This document shows, piece by piece, positions 42,101 to 51,161 of a stretch of 64,000 nt of DNA. A model generated the notes under the pieces. That model saw only the letters and a program-made list of their open reading frames with translations, ran no database searches and was not told the origin of the DNA. This DNA comes from Candidatus Woykebacteria bacterium RBG_13_40_15 (lineage in GTDB: Bacteria; Patescibacteria; Microgenomatia; Woykebacterales; RBG-16-39-9b). The stretch's first letter is position 1. Each line of letters opens with the position of its first letter. A program made the translations under genes and the position numbers. The stretch lies in contig MHCP01000015.1 of assembly GCA_001816655.1 (NCBI GenBank), positions 1 through 64,000 on the forward strand, written 5' to 3'.

Positions 42101-42454
42101 ATGGATAAAGAAGTTTTCAAGCAGTTTAAGCAGCATTTCGGAGAGGAATGGTCCTGTAATTGCGGAAGTTCCTTTGAGTCAGAGTGGTTAGAAATTATGG
42201 CGCAGACTGATAATTCCCTTCTCGCAAGATATAATTGTCAGGTTTGTGGTGGAGAGCAATTTTTTGCTGTCGGCGTTTCGGCTGGGGACAAACTAAACAA
42301 AGAGATAACGGAAGTTCCAATGGCCGCAATTTCGAGCGATGATGCGCTAGATATAAAATCAGAGATTTCCAAATTGACTTTTAAACAAATTAGAGCCTTG
42401 GGGCGAAGGAAGGTAATAGCTAAAACATCAATACAGAAACCGACAAGGGGCTAA
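42101..42454 (+). CDS. Small zinc-ribbon protein
   Basis: A 117-aa protein with CNCGSSFESEW (about 19-29) and CQVCGGEQFF (about 46-55), a likely four-Cys zinc site, and a basic tail. It is of a type seen often in CPR genomes; role unknown. Confidence 0.6.
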   Translation: MDKEVFKQFKQHFGEEWSCNCGSSFESEWLEIMAQTDNSLLARYNCQVCGGEQFFAVGVSAGDKLNKEITEVPMAAISSDDALDIKSEISKLTFKQIRALGRRKVIAKTSIQKPTRG

Positions 42455-42491
42455 ATTGTTGTATTGACGAGGCCTTTATAATGATTCTTGC

Positions 42492-43196
42492 ATGGAAAAA
42501 ATAAAAATAACAGTAGAGCCAAGAACGATCTTAGGTAAAAAAATAAAGAAACTTAGAAAAGTTGGTATTTTGCCTGCAAATTTATTTGGAAAAGACATAA
42601 AGTCAAAATCAATTCAACTATCAAGTAAGGATTTTAAGAGATCTTATAAAGAGGCAGGCGAAACCGGAATAGTTGAAGTAAAGTTAAAGGACGAAGCCTA
42701 TTCAGCCTTGATACACGATGTTCAATACGATCCCGTAACAGGCGAAGCAATTCACGCCAATTTTCACAGGGTTAATTTAAAGGAGAAAATTACTGCTAAT
42801 GTGCCCATTAAGCTTGAGGGAGAATCCCCTGCAGAAAAAACAGGAATTGGGCTTATTTTGCAAACCCTGGACGAACTAGAGATTGAAAGTCTCCCAACGG
42901 ATATCCCACACGAAATTACTGTTGATATTTCAAATCTTTCTGAAATAGGTCAGACGATTCATGTAAAAGATCTAAAGATTGAAAAGGACAAAATAGAAGT
43001 TAAAAATGACCCTGAAGAAGTCGTTGTTTCAGTTCAGACAGCAGAAATGAAGGAGGAGGTTGTTGAAGAAGCCCCAACCCCCGAAGAGGTAGAAGCGATT
43101 GAGGAAAAGGGTGAAGAAACTCTTGAGGGTGAAGAGGGGGAAAAGACGGAAGAAAAAGAGAAGGAGAAAGAACAATCCTCAGAACAAAAGACCTAA
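42492..43196 (+). CDS. rplY: 50S ribosomal protein L25 (CTC type)
   Basis: A 234-aa protein. The N-terminal 5S-rRNA-binding domain (GKKIKKLRKVGILPANLFGK) and the TL5-type C-terminal domain (AEKTGIGLILQTLDELEIES, PHEITVDISNLSEIGQTIHV) are both present, plus an acidic tail (185-234) of the CTC form. A TATAAT at 42477 puts the RNA start almost on the ATG. It converges on valS, overlapping by 4 bases. Confidence 0.93.
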   Translation: MEKIKITVEPRTILGKKIKKLRKVGILPANLFGKDIKSKSIQLSSKDFKRSYKEAGETGIVEVKLKDEAYSALIHDVQYDPVTGEAIHANFHRVNLKEKITANVPIKLEGESPAEKTGIGLILQTLDELEIESLPTDIPHEITVDISNLSEIGQTIHVKDLKIEKDKIEVKNDPEEVVVSVQTAEMKEEVVEEAPTPEEVEAIEEKGEETLEGEEGEKTEEKEKEKEQSSEQKT

Positions 43197-45649
43197 TTAC
43201 GTGGCCACTGTGCGAGCATTACACTTTTCCCACCGGTGTTTGATAGTTTTTGCCAAAGTTCCTCAGTTATAAAAGGCATGAATGGGTGCAATAATATTAG
43301 AGAATTTTCAAGTACGTATTCCAACACTGGCTGACTTTCCTTTCTCCGCAATTTACTTTTTTCTATATAAATGTCTGCAAATTTGTGCCAGACAAAATCG
43401 TAGATCTCATCAGAAGCAAGGTGGAGCTGGAGACCTTGTAAATTCTTAGTAACCTTCCCACTTGTTTTATCCAACTCGGTTTTTATCCACTTATCATCTT
43501 TGTGAGCGAATCTTAGGTTACCTACAGGATCTTTCGGCTTTAACTCCAAGATGTATCTTGCGATGTTTCTGAGCTTCGTTCCAAAATTCCTGAAGTTTTT
43601 TCCTCTAGTATCTAGACTTTCCCTTGAAACCCTGCCATCCCTACCCGGAACAGCATAGGTATAAAGCGCCATTCTTGTTGCATCGGTTCCCCACCGCTCG
43701 ATTAAATAGCTTGGTTCGATACCGTTTCCCAATGACTTTGAAAATTTACGACCTTGTAAATCTCTCAACATCCCATGAAAAAACATCTGTTTAAAAGGAA
43801 TCTCCTTCATAAAGTATTTTCCAAGCATAATCATTCTGGCAATCCAAAGAAATTTAATCTCAGGCGCAGTTATCTCAAAATCCCAGGGGAAATAACGTTC
43901 AAGCGCTCTAGTTTTTTCAGGCCATCCTAAAGTGGAGAGAGGCCAAAGCCCTGAGGAAAACCAGGTATCTAAAACCTGCTCGTCTTGGGTTAGCTTTGAA
44001 CCGCCGCATCGAGGACACGTTTCTGGTGGATCGGAAGATACAATTACTTCCCCACACCCCGTGACTTTCCTATTTACGGGCTCAAATTTATAACTGTATA
44101 TAAAAGCTAGCGTGTTCTCGTTTACATCAAAATTCTTGTTATGTTTTTGTAGAGCCGCAATCAATTCTTCGCGTTTTTGATAAACCGCCCCATAAGCAGG
44201 GTCATGTAGTGGCAATTTGCCGACGGCGGTCTCGCTAACAGCAGTGATAGTGCCAAAACCGATGATTTTATTAGTCCCGCTTTGATGAAAGGCAGCTCTG
44301 TCTCCGACTTTATACCAGTGGTTCTTTAGGCGGTAGGTTTTGGTTTTCCCGGTGTAAAGTTGAGGCACAACGCCTTCATAAAAACCCAAGGGTCTAGCTA
44401 ACCCCTTTCCTAAACCACAATACCAAACCGGGATGCGGTGACCCCACCAAAGAGACCTTGAAATACACCAATCGTGGATATTTGATAACCAATCATTGAG
44501 AATTTTGGAATACCCCTTAGGTAAAAAATTTATTTCGTTACCACTTATCGCTTTGATTGCCCCCTTAGCTAGATTATTAACTTTAACAAACCACTCCTCC
44601 GATACCAGAGGTTCGACAGTGCTTTTACAGCGATCACAAACAGCAACATTGTGAACATAATCCTCTTCCTTAACCAGAATTCCCTTTTCTTTAAGTTCTG
44701 GAATCATTGCTGCTCGGGCCTCTTCAACCTTCATTCCAGCAAATTTCCCAGCGACCTCTGTTAATCTACCATTTTTATCTATCACCCGAATTATTGGAAG
44801 GTTGTGCCTTTTCCCAATTTCATAATCTTCAAAATCATGGGCTGGGGTAACTTTTACAACACCCGTCCCAAAGTTTGGATCCACTGCCGGATCCGCAATC
44901 ACCTTCATTTTCTTCGGTCCGGCGAGAGTTTGGATTTCAAATTCCTTTCCAACGAAGTCTGTATATCTTTTATCGCCAGGGTTTACAGCCATTGCAGTAT
45001 CGCCAAACTTTGTTTCCGGGCGAACAGTTGCGAGTGTTAGTGGCCCGTATTTAAGAAAGTAAAGCTTCTCTTTTCTCTCCTCATATTCTAATTCAGCATC
45101 CTCTATTGCCGTGTTACATCTCGGACACCACTGCACTATATAAGGCCCTTTGTAGAGTAGCCCTCTGTCCCAATAAGTTTTAAACTCTTCAAAAACCGCC
45201 TTAGCTGGACCTGGGTCTAGTGAAAAAACTTCCCTGGACCAGTCGGCCGAAAGCCCCATAAATCGCCATGTTGAAGAAACTCCCTTGTATACCTTGTCTT
45301 TAAATTCCCATGCCCTTTTTAACCACTCTTCACGGCCTAGCTTTTCCTTGGAAAGCCCTTGTTTTTTTAGCTCCCTGTTGAAAGTTGCTTCAAACAAAAT
45401 CCCTGCATGATCAACACCCGGCAAAAGCAAAACATCAAACCCCTGAAGCCGCTTGAATCGGGCAATAGCATCCAAGATCGTATGCTGCATTGCATGGCCG
45501 AGATGAAGCCCACCGGTTAAATTAGGTGGTGGTATTAGCAGCGAATAAGGTTTTTTTGGAGAGTTCGGGGCCGCTTTGAAAAGACCTTTTTTCTCCCAAA
45601 AAGAGTACCAGCTCGCTTCGGATTGTTTATGGTCATAAACTTTGTCCAT
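43193..45649 (-). CDS. valS: Valyl-tRNA synthetase with an inserted ASCH-like domain
   Basis: An 818-aa class I synthetase that charges tRNA-Val. HLGH at 49-52, KFSKS at 635-639, an editing domain (about 190-340) and an anticodon-binding domain are seen. The C-terminal coiled coil of the E. coli enzyme is missing. Between WYCG (409-412) and TGCGEVIV (530-537), where the family normally has a CxxC zinc knuckle, about 118 residues are inserted. They include YRLKNHWYKVGDRAAFHQSG and IIGFGTITAV, which resemble an ASCH (PUA-like, RNA-binding) domain. The insert is in frame, so the enzyme is probably active. Confidence 0.93.
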   Translation of the reverse strand: MDKVYDHKQSEASWYSFWEKKGLFKAAPNSPKKPYSLLIPPPNLTGGLHLGHAMQHTILDAIARFKRLQGFDVLLLPGVDHAGILFEATFNRELKKQGLSKEKLGREEWLKRAWEFKDKVYKGVSSTWRFMGLSADWSREVFSLDPGPAKAVFEEFKTYWDRGLLYKGPYIVQWCPRCNTAIEDAELEYEERKEKLYFLKYGPLTLATVRPETKFGDTAMAVNPGDKRYTDFVGKEFEIQTLAGPKKMKVIADPAVDPNFGTGVVKVTPAHDFEDYEIGKRHNLPIIRVIDKNGRLTEVAGKFAGMKVEEARAAMIPELKEKGILVKEEDYVHNVAVCDRCKSTVEPLVSEEWFVKVNNLAKGAIKAISGNEINFLPKGYSKILNDWLSNIHDWCISRSLWWGHRIPVWYCGLGKGLARPLGFYEGVVPQLYTGKTKTYRLKNHWYKVGDRAAFHQSGTNKIIGFGTITAVSETAVGKLPLHDPAYGAVYQKREELIAALQKHNKNFDVNENTLAFIYSYKFEPVNRKVTGCGEVIVSSDPPETCPRCGGSKLTQDEQVLDTWFSSGLWPLSTLGWPEKTRALERYFPWDFEITAPEIKFLWIARMIMLGKYFMKEIPFKQMFFHGMLRDLQGRKFSKSLGNGIEPSYLIERWGTDATRMALYTYAVPGRDGRVSRESLDTRGKNFRNFGTKLRNIARYILELKPKDPVGNLRFAHKDDKWIKTELDKTSGKVTKNLQGLQLHLASDEIYDFVWHKFADIYIEKSKLRRKESQPVLEYVLENSLILLHPFMPFITEELWQKLSNTGGKSVMLAQWPRN

Positions 45650-45746
45650 TGTGACAAAGTATATAGTAAGTTAAAGACGCTTGCAATCTAGCGACCGGTT
45701 TAAATAAAACCGAAAGCAAGGGATATATTAAAAACCAAGTAGGAAA

Positions 45747-46397
45747 ATGTCCGCTCGTTTTGGTAAACTTATATTAATGGATGAAAATCTAAATTTCGAT
45801 GTCTTAGCTGAGGATAATATTAGAATATTAGCAGTACCAAATGAGAACTTTAAGAAACCGCTATGCGTAATTTTGGTGGGCTATCCAGGGGCAGGAAAAA
45901 CCCATTTGGTAGAAAGATTAAAACAAAAATTTCCATTTACTGTTCTTTCTGAGGAAGATATGACTAGTTTTTTGTCCCCCCGAGCAACAATATTTAAGCG
46001 TGGCGCAGTTGAGGTTTTCAAATTAGCCCTAAAAACCATCGAACACTTATTAAAAAAAGGTAAGTCGTGTATTTATGACGCAAATATTAAAACAAGGGAA
46101 CAGCGGGATTTAATTAAAAAAGCAGTTGAATTTGCAGGAGGCAACTACCTGTTAGTTTTGGTAAATTACCCAAAGGAAGAATGTTACGAGCGAAGCCAAA
46201 AGCAAAACTTTGAAATAAGTAGAGGCGAGGCAAAAGGTTTTATAGTTGATAGGGATTTTTTCGAATTTGAAGTAGCTTCTACACACCTTCCCGCTCCTAA
46301 TGAGCAACACATAGATTACGACGGGCAAAACGAAGAAGCCCCCCTCCAACTTTACCCAGTATTGGAAGAACGGTTCAAGCAGTCAGAGCAGTATTGA
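45747..46397 (+). CDS. P-loop kinase-like protein (zeta-toxin/polynucleotide-kinase type)
   Basis: A 216-aa protein with Walker A GYPGAGKTHLVERL (about 47-60) and a kinase-like fold with LLVLVNYPKEECYERS. It resembles AAA_33-type small kinases; the substrate is not clear. ATG at 45777 is an alternative start. Its 3' end overlaps tsaD by 15 bases. Confidence 0.7.
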   Translation: MSARFGKLILMDENLNFDVLAEDNIRILAVPNENFKKPLCVILVGYPGAGKTHLVERLKQKFPFTVLSEEDMTSFLSPRATIFKRGAVEVFKLALKTIEHLLKKGKSCIYDANIKTREQRDLIKKAVEFAGGNYLLVLVNYPKEECYERSQKQNFEISRGEAKGFIVDRDFFEFEVASTHLPAPNEQHIDYDGQNEEAPLQLYPVLEERFKQSEQY

Positions 46398-47366
46398 TGG
46401 GTCGGGTTCCAGTTTGCTCCACGGAACAATTTTATAGTTGAAGTAGGCAGCTGCCGCGACCATAACCCCATTATCAACCGAAAGATTAATCGGCGGAAAG
46501 AAGACTGGAATGGAAAGGCTTTTACCAGCCTCTTCTCTAAGTAGTTTGTTTGCGGCCACCCCTCCCCCAAAAACAATACTTTCCGCGGGCAGACTGGCGG
46601 AAGCTTTTTTAGCTTTTGTAATTAAAACTTCTACAACTGCTGCTTGAACACTGGCAGCAATATTATTGATATTATCGCTGAGATTCTCCTCACCAATATT
46701 ACTAACCAAACTAGTAACAGCCGTTTTAAGACCGCTGAATGAAAAATCATAATCAGGGGAGTTGAGTAGAGGCCTTGGAAGATTAAATTTTTGAGAATCA
46801 CCTTGTATTGCTGCCTTTTCTATCGCAGGGCCGCCAGGATAGCCTAGGCGTAGAAGACGGGCTATTTTATCAAGAGACTCTCCTGCAGCATCGTCCCTGG
46901 TACCCCCGAGAGATTTATAATTTCCATGCCCCTGCATATAAACTAATTCCGTATGCCCGCCGGAGACTATAAGAGCAATGAGGGGAAATTTTGGTGGGGT
47001 TGTGTTTTCAATCCAGGTAGCATAAATATGAGAAATTAGATGACTCACTGGGATTAGTGGTTTTTTCCATACATAGGAAAGTGTTTTGGCAACTTCAACA
47101 CCAACAATTAGTGAGCCATGTAGACCGGGACCGAAGGTAACTGCGATTGCATCGATTTGCTTTGAGGGAGGCTCTCCTAATACCTCAGTAACAACTGGAA
47201 TTATTGTTTTGGTTTGCTCGCGCGCCGCGATCTCTGGTATTATTCCGCCAGACTTAGCGTGCAAAGGTAGGGAAGAAGCAAGGCTGCTGGAGATAACTTT
47301 AGTGCCGTTTTCGACAATGGCAACAGCCGTTTCGTCACAGGAAGTTTCTACACCTAGGATTTTCAT
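46383..47366 (-). CDS. tsaD: tRNA N6-threonylcarbamoyladenosine transferase TsaD
   Basis: A 327-aa protein with metal-binding HLISHIYATW, IVSGGHTELVY, and GGVAANKLLR, all hallmarks of TsaD. It makes t6A37 in tRNAs that read ANN codons, with TsaB and TsaE. Starts MKILGVETSCDETAVAIV, canonical. Confidence 0.96.
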   Translation of the reverse strand: MKILGVETSCDETAVAIVENGTKVISSSLASSLPLHAKSGGIIPEIAAREQTKTIIPVVTEVLGEPPSKQIDAIAVTFGPGLHGSLIVGVEVAKTLSYVWKKPLIPVSHLISHIYATWIENTTPPKFPLIALIVSGGHTELVYMQGHGNYKSLGGTRDDAAGESLDKIARLLRLGYPGGPAIEKAAIQGDSQKFNLPRPLLNSPDYDFSFSGLKTAVTSLVSNIGEENLSDNINNIAASVQAAVVEVLITKAKKASASLPAESIVFGGGVAANKLLREEAGKSLSIPVFFPPINLSVDNGVMVAAAAYFNYKIVPWSKLEPDPSILL

Positions 47367-47374
47367 ATTGCTTG

Positions 47375-47396
47375 CCTGTCCTGAGCCTGTCGAAGG
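47375..47396. repeat. Dispersed repeat with CCTGAGCCTGTCGAAGG core
   Basis: A single copy just upstream of tsaD. I recall this core as a short repeat found in intergenic regions of many bacteria; no second copy is seen here. Confidence 0.4.
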
Positions 47397-47427
47397 ATTT
47401 CAATCCCCAAAATTTTCATAAGCTTGG

Positions 47428-47967
47428 TTACTGCCCATAATGAACTGGCGGTTTTGGGGACCGCTTTCTTCTAGGTGACAATAAATATTGGGCCGCGTCT
47501 GCGTCCAGATCAGTAAATTCATCCGCTTCAGCAATTAATTTGTTGGAAGCGCTAGGTTTAAAGGCCATAACTTCAACCCTGTGGCCCTGATTCCTTAAAA
47601 ATTCCACAGCGTCTTTATAATCACCATCTCCGGAAACAAGAACCATTACATCCAATTTAGAAGAGAGGCGAATCATATCAATCACGACCCCGACATCCCA
47701 ATCCGCTTTCTTTTGCCCACCGGGAAAAACCTGAATATCCTTTACCTTTACTTCGAAGCCGGCTTTTTGTAGAGCATCAAAAAAAGATTGTTCTAGGGGT
47801 TCCTCAGCACGGACAACATAAGCGATCGCTCTAATTAGTTGTCGGCCACCAACAGCGTCTTCTAGTATTTTTCCAAAATTTACTTTAGATCCATAAAGAT
47901 TTTTGGCCGAATAATACATATTTTGAACATCTACAAAAACCCCAACTCTTTGCGAAATGTTTTTCAT
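47428..47967 (-). CDS. NYN-domain (LabA/DUF88-like) protein
   Basis: A 179-aa PIN-like nuclease-fold protein: VGVFVDVQNMYYSAKN (first acidic residue), LVSGDGDYKDAVEFLRNQG and a late DLDADAAQ. NYN proteins are predicted RNA-processing nucleases. It ends with a basic tail. Upstream lies the divergent galU. Confidence 0.85.
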   Translation of the reverse strand: MKNISQRVGVFVDVQNMYYSAKNLYGSKVNFGKILEDAVGGRQLIRAIAYVVRAEEPLEQSFFDALQKAGFEVKVKDIQVFPGGQKKADWDVGVVIDMIRLSSKLDVMVLVSGDGDYKDAVEFLRNQGHRVEVMAFKPSASNKLIAEADEFTDLDADAAQYLLSPRRKRSPKPPVHYGQ

Positions 47968-48051
47968 TTCAATTCACCACCCTTCGACCAGTAATAATTG
48001 AAGAACTGATGCTGTTATGATAACATTTAGAGCAGTTTTTAGCGAGGATCT

Positions 48052-48930
48052 ATGAAAAAAGTTACAAAAGCAATAATCCCCGCGGCTGGTTTCGGAACTC
48101 GCTTTTTGCCACAAACAAAGGCAATGCCCAAAGAAATGCTCCCCGTGGTTGATAAGCCGGTTATTCAATATGTCGTTGAAGAGGTAGTAGCCTCTGGGAT
48201 TTTCGACATTATTATCGTTACCGGGTCATCCAAAAGAGCAATCGAGGACCATTTTGATCGGGCCTATGATTTGGAATTTTTTCTTTCTCAGTCAGGAAAA
48301 GGAGATAAATTAGAGGAAATTCGTAAGATTGCCAATATGGCAAATTTTGTTTTTGTAAGTCAGAGGGGGCCATATGGAAATGCTGGGCCAGTTCTTAGTG
48401 CAAGCCACCTTATAGCGAAGGACGAACCATTTGCTGTTATTTGGGGAGACGAATTTATTTATGCGGACCCCCCACGCTTAAAGCAGCTGATTGATGTTTT
48501 TGAAAAATATCAAAAATCGGCAATTAGCGGAGTGAGAGTCGATAAAAAAGACCTTTCAAAATATGGGATATCAAAAATAGAATCAGTCGAGGATAATGTG
48601 TATAAGATATTAGACATCGTCGAGAAACCGACGCTGGAAGAGGCCCCTTCAAATTTAGCGACTCACGGGGCTTATATTTTTACCCCTAGTATGCTCGGTT
48701 ACCTATCTGACTTGAAACCTGGGAAGGGTGGGGAGCTGTGGCTATCGGAAGCGATCGAGGCACTGCTAAAAAAAGAGTCGGTATACGCTGTAGAAATTAA
48801 AAACGGTAGGTATTACGATACTGGGGACAAACTTGGCTACCTAAAGACGATAATTGATTTCTCCATCGATCACCCTGAATTTGGGAATGAAATAAAAGAA
48901 TATATAAAAGAAAAAGCTAGGGCTTTTTGA
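48052..48930 (+). CDS. galU: UTP-glucose-1-phosphate uridylyltransferase
   Basis: A 292-aa protein with IIPAAGFGTRFLPQTKAMPK (nucleotide-binding), WGDEFIYADPP and GRYYDTGDKLGYLKTII. It makes UDP-glucose for surface glycans. An extended -10 (TGTTATGAT at 48014-48021) is the likely promoter element. Confidence 0.95.
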   Translation: MKKVTKAIIPAAGFGTRFLPQTKAMPKEMLPVVDKPVIQYVVEEVVASGIFDIIIVTGSSKRAIEDHFDRAYDLEFFLSQSGKGDKLEEIRKIANMANFVFVSQRGPYGNAGPVLSASHLIAKDEPFAVIWGDEFIYADPPRLKQLIDVFEKYQKSAISGVRVDKKDLSKYGISKIESVEDNVYKILDIVEKPTLEEAPSNLATHGAYIFTPSMLGYLSDLKPGKGGELWLSEAIEALLKKESVYAVEIKNGRYYDTGDKLGYLKTIIDFSIDHPEFGNEIKEYIKEKARAF

Positions 48931-48936
48931 TCAGAC

Positions 48937-48965
48937 TTGACAAATAAACGGCTACCTTTTAAAAT
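48937..48965 (+). promoter_or_regulatory. Promoter TTGACA-N17-TAAAAT for groESL
   Basis: -35 48937-48942, -10 48960-48965, spacer 17. No CIRCE repeat (TTAGCACTC-N9-GAGTGCTAA) is seen between it and groES, so HrcA control is not supported. Confidence 0.8.
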
Positions 48966-49025
48966 CTTGTCTTGCCCAAGTGCTCTGTTATCTGTACCAC
49001 CTTTAATAAAAGCTAATAAAGAATT

Positions 49026-49322
49026 ATGAAAAAACAACTAAACATAAAACCACTATCTGGATTCGCTCTTATAGAGCCGGAAGAGGCTGAAGAAGTAACA
49101 GCTTCTGGAATTGTTTTACCAGATACTGCAAAGGAGCGTCCTGCACAAGGCACTGTTCTTGCTGTTGGGGCTCCAATTAAGCACCCCGAACATGAAGTGA
49201 AAGCAGAATTTAAAGTCGGAGACAGAGTTTTGTATAAAAAATGGGGTGGAGACGAAATTAAGATAGGTGGGAAAGAATACAAACTAGTAAAATTTGAAGA
49301 CGTGATGGCCGTCATTGAATAA
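49026..49322 (+). CDS. groES: Co-chaperonin GroES
   Basis: A 98-aa protein with LSGFALIEPEEAEEVTASGI and GDRVLYKKWGGDEIKIGGKE, the GroES fold. It caps GroEL. The mobile loop (TASGIVLPDTAKERP) is present. Confidence 0.97.
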   Translation: MKKQLNIKPLSGFALIEPEEAEEVTASGIVLPDTAKERPAQGTVLAVGAPIKHPEHEVKAEFKVGDRVLYKKWGGDEIKIGGKEYKLVKFEDVMAVIE

Positions 49323-49338
49323 AGAAAGGATTAACAAA

Positions 49339-50976
49339 ATGGCTAAAGAAATTTCGTATTCAGAGGAAGCTAGGCAAAAGCTCCTTGAGGGGGTTAATAA
49401 ACTGACAAAAGTTGTTGCCACAACTCTCGGGCCGAAGGGGCGTAATATTGCTTTAGACAAAAAATGGGGAGCACCGACAGTCGTTCATGATGGTGTTACC
49501 GTTGCTAAGGAAATTGACTTAAAGGATTCATTTGAGAATATGGGTGCTCAGCTAATTAAAGAAGCGGCCTCCAAAACTAACGACGTCTGCGGTGATGGGA
49601 CTACTACGGCAACAATCTTAGCAGCATCCATAGTTAATGAAGGAATCAAAAACATTACAGCCGGAGCAAATCCAATGATCCTAAAGCGCGGGCTTGAAAA
49701 AGGTTCTGACGTTGTAGTTGATGATCTAAAAAAGCTTGCCAAAAAGGTATCAACCAAGGAAGAAACAGAGCAAGTAGCAACGATTTCGGCAGCCGACCCT
49801 ACAATAGGAAAACTCATAGCAGAGGCATTAGCTAAAGTTGGGAAGGATGGTGTTGTAACCGTTGAAGAATCAAAGGGGTTGGAGACAAATGTTGAGTACA
49901 AAGAAGGCATGGAATTTGATCGCGGTTTTGTCTCTGCTTATTTTGTGACAGACGCAGCGAAGATGGAAGCTTCGATCGAAAACCCAAAGATTTTGATCAC
50001 GGATAAAAAGATTTCTGCAATGGGGGATCTTCTTCCTCTTTTAGAAAAGCTCGTCCAAACAACCAAAGATTTAGTAATTATTGCTGATGATATCGAAGGA
50101 GAAGCCCTCGCGACGCTGGTTGTAAATAAACTTAGAGGGACAATTAATGTTTTAGGAATCAAATCCCCTGGGTTTGGAGACCGTAGAAAAGAAATGCTTG
50201 AAGACATCGCTGTATTAACCGGTGGGGTAATGCTTTCAGAAGATACGGGAATTAAGTTTGAGTCAGTAACACCAGATATGCTTGGACAAGCAGATAGAGT
50301 GACAGCCGATAAGGACAATACAGTAATTGTTGGTGGAAAAGGAGCAAAGAACAAGATTGAGGCGCGAATCACCCAAATTAAAAGCCAAATTGCGAAAACG
50401 ACAAGCGACTTCGACAAAGAAAAGCTGGAAGAGCGTTTAGCAAAACTTTCCGGTGGGGTGGCGGTGGTAAATGTGGGAGCGGCAACTGAAATTGAAATGA
50501 AGGAAAAGAAAGAAAGAGTAAACGACGCAGTCCAGGCCACAAAAGCGGCAATTGAAGAGGGTTTTGTCGTTGGGGGCGAAATTGCACTTCTACACGCATC
50601 TAAGTCACTAGAGTCATTGGATCTTGTTGGTGAGGAACAAGTTGGTGTCAAGATACTTAGGGAGGCGTTGTATGAGCCTCTGAGAAAACTGGTTCAAAAC
50701 GCCGGCGAAGACCCAGGACGTGTTTTAGCGGAGATTGAGCGCCCAGATATAGATATTAAAAACTTTGGGTTTAACGCGTTAACGGGGCAGTTTGAGGATT
50801 TAGTAGCTGCAGGAGTAATTGACCCAGTTAAAGTTACAAGAACAGCTCTGCAAAATGCAGTTTCCGTTGCAGTAATGATCTTGACAACAGAAGCCCTTGT
50901 GACAGATATTCCAGAAGAAAAGAATCAGCCGGCCGGCGGACCGGGAATGCCTCCAGGTGGAATGGGCGAATATTAG
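49339..50976 (+). CDS. groEL: Chaperonin GroEL
   Basis: A 545-aa ATP-dependent folding chaperone. VVATTLGPKGRNIALDKKWG, DGTTTATILA and a Gly/Met-rich tail GGPGMPPGGMGEY are canonical. The ATG at 49339 follows AAAGGATT and gives the standard MAKEISYSEEAR start; the in-frame ATG at 49315 lies inside groES. Confidence 0.98.
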   Translation: MAKEISYSEEARQKLLEGVNKLTKVVATTLGPKGRNIALDKKWGAPTVVHDGVTVAKEIDLKDSFENMGAQLIKEAASKTNDVCGDGTTTATILAASIVNEGIKNITAGANPMILKRGLEKGSDVVVDDLKKLAKKVSTKEETEQVATISAADPTIGKLIAEALAKVGKDGVVTVEESKGLETNVEYKEGMEFDRGFVSAYFVTDAAKMEASIENPKILITDKKISAMGDLLPLLEKLVQTTKDLVIIADDIEGEALATLVVNKLRGTINVLGIKSPGFGDRRKEMLEDIAVLTGGVMLSEDTGIKFESVTPDMLGQADRVTADKDNTVIVGGKGAKNKIEARITQIKSQIAKTTSDFDKEKLEERLAKLSGGVAVVNVGAATEIEMKEKKERVNDAVQATKAAIEEGFVVGGEIALLHASKSLESLDLVGEEQVGVKILREALYEPLRKLVQNAGEDPGRVLAEIERPDIDIKNFGFNALTGQFEDLVAAGVIDPVKVTRTALQNAVSVAVMILTTEALVTDIPEEKNQPAGGPGMPPGGMGEY

Positions 50977-51116
50977 GCAGATATCAGAAAGCAGACAGCA
51001 GTAAGCGTTAGAAGTAGGCCTTAGGAACCTCAAAGCCTGTAGTTCTCCACTCGTTTCGGATAATTTTGATCTTCCCATAAATTTTTAACTTGAGAAAAAA
51101 TGTGAAAACTAGGACA

Positions 51117-51150
51117 GTCAGGGGAACCTCGGTTTGGAAGTTCCCCTGAC
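51117..51150 (-). terminator. Stem-loop after the 295-aa orphan gene
   Basis: Perfect 11-bp stem GTCAGGGGAAC/GTTCCCCTGAC, 12-nt loop. Found 12 bases past the stop. On the minus strand the T-rich part (AGTTTTCACATTTTTTC) begins only 7 nt later, so it is a poor intrinsic terminator but may stabilise the 3' end. Confidence 0.55.
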
Positions 51151-51161
51151 GAGTGCGTGAA

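Noticed and set aside
49938..50651. Long antisense frame in groEL
   Set aside because: A mirror of groEL codon bias: low-complexity Ser/Pro-rich, no start signal or family.
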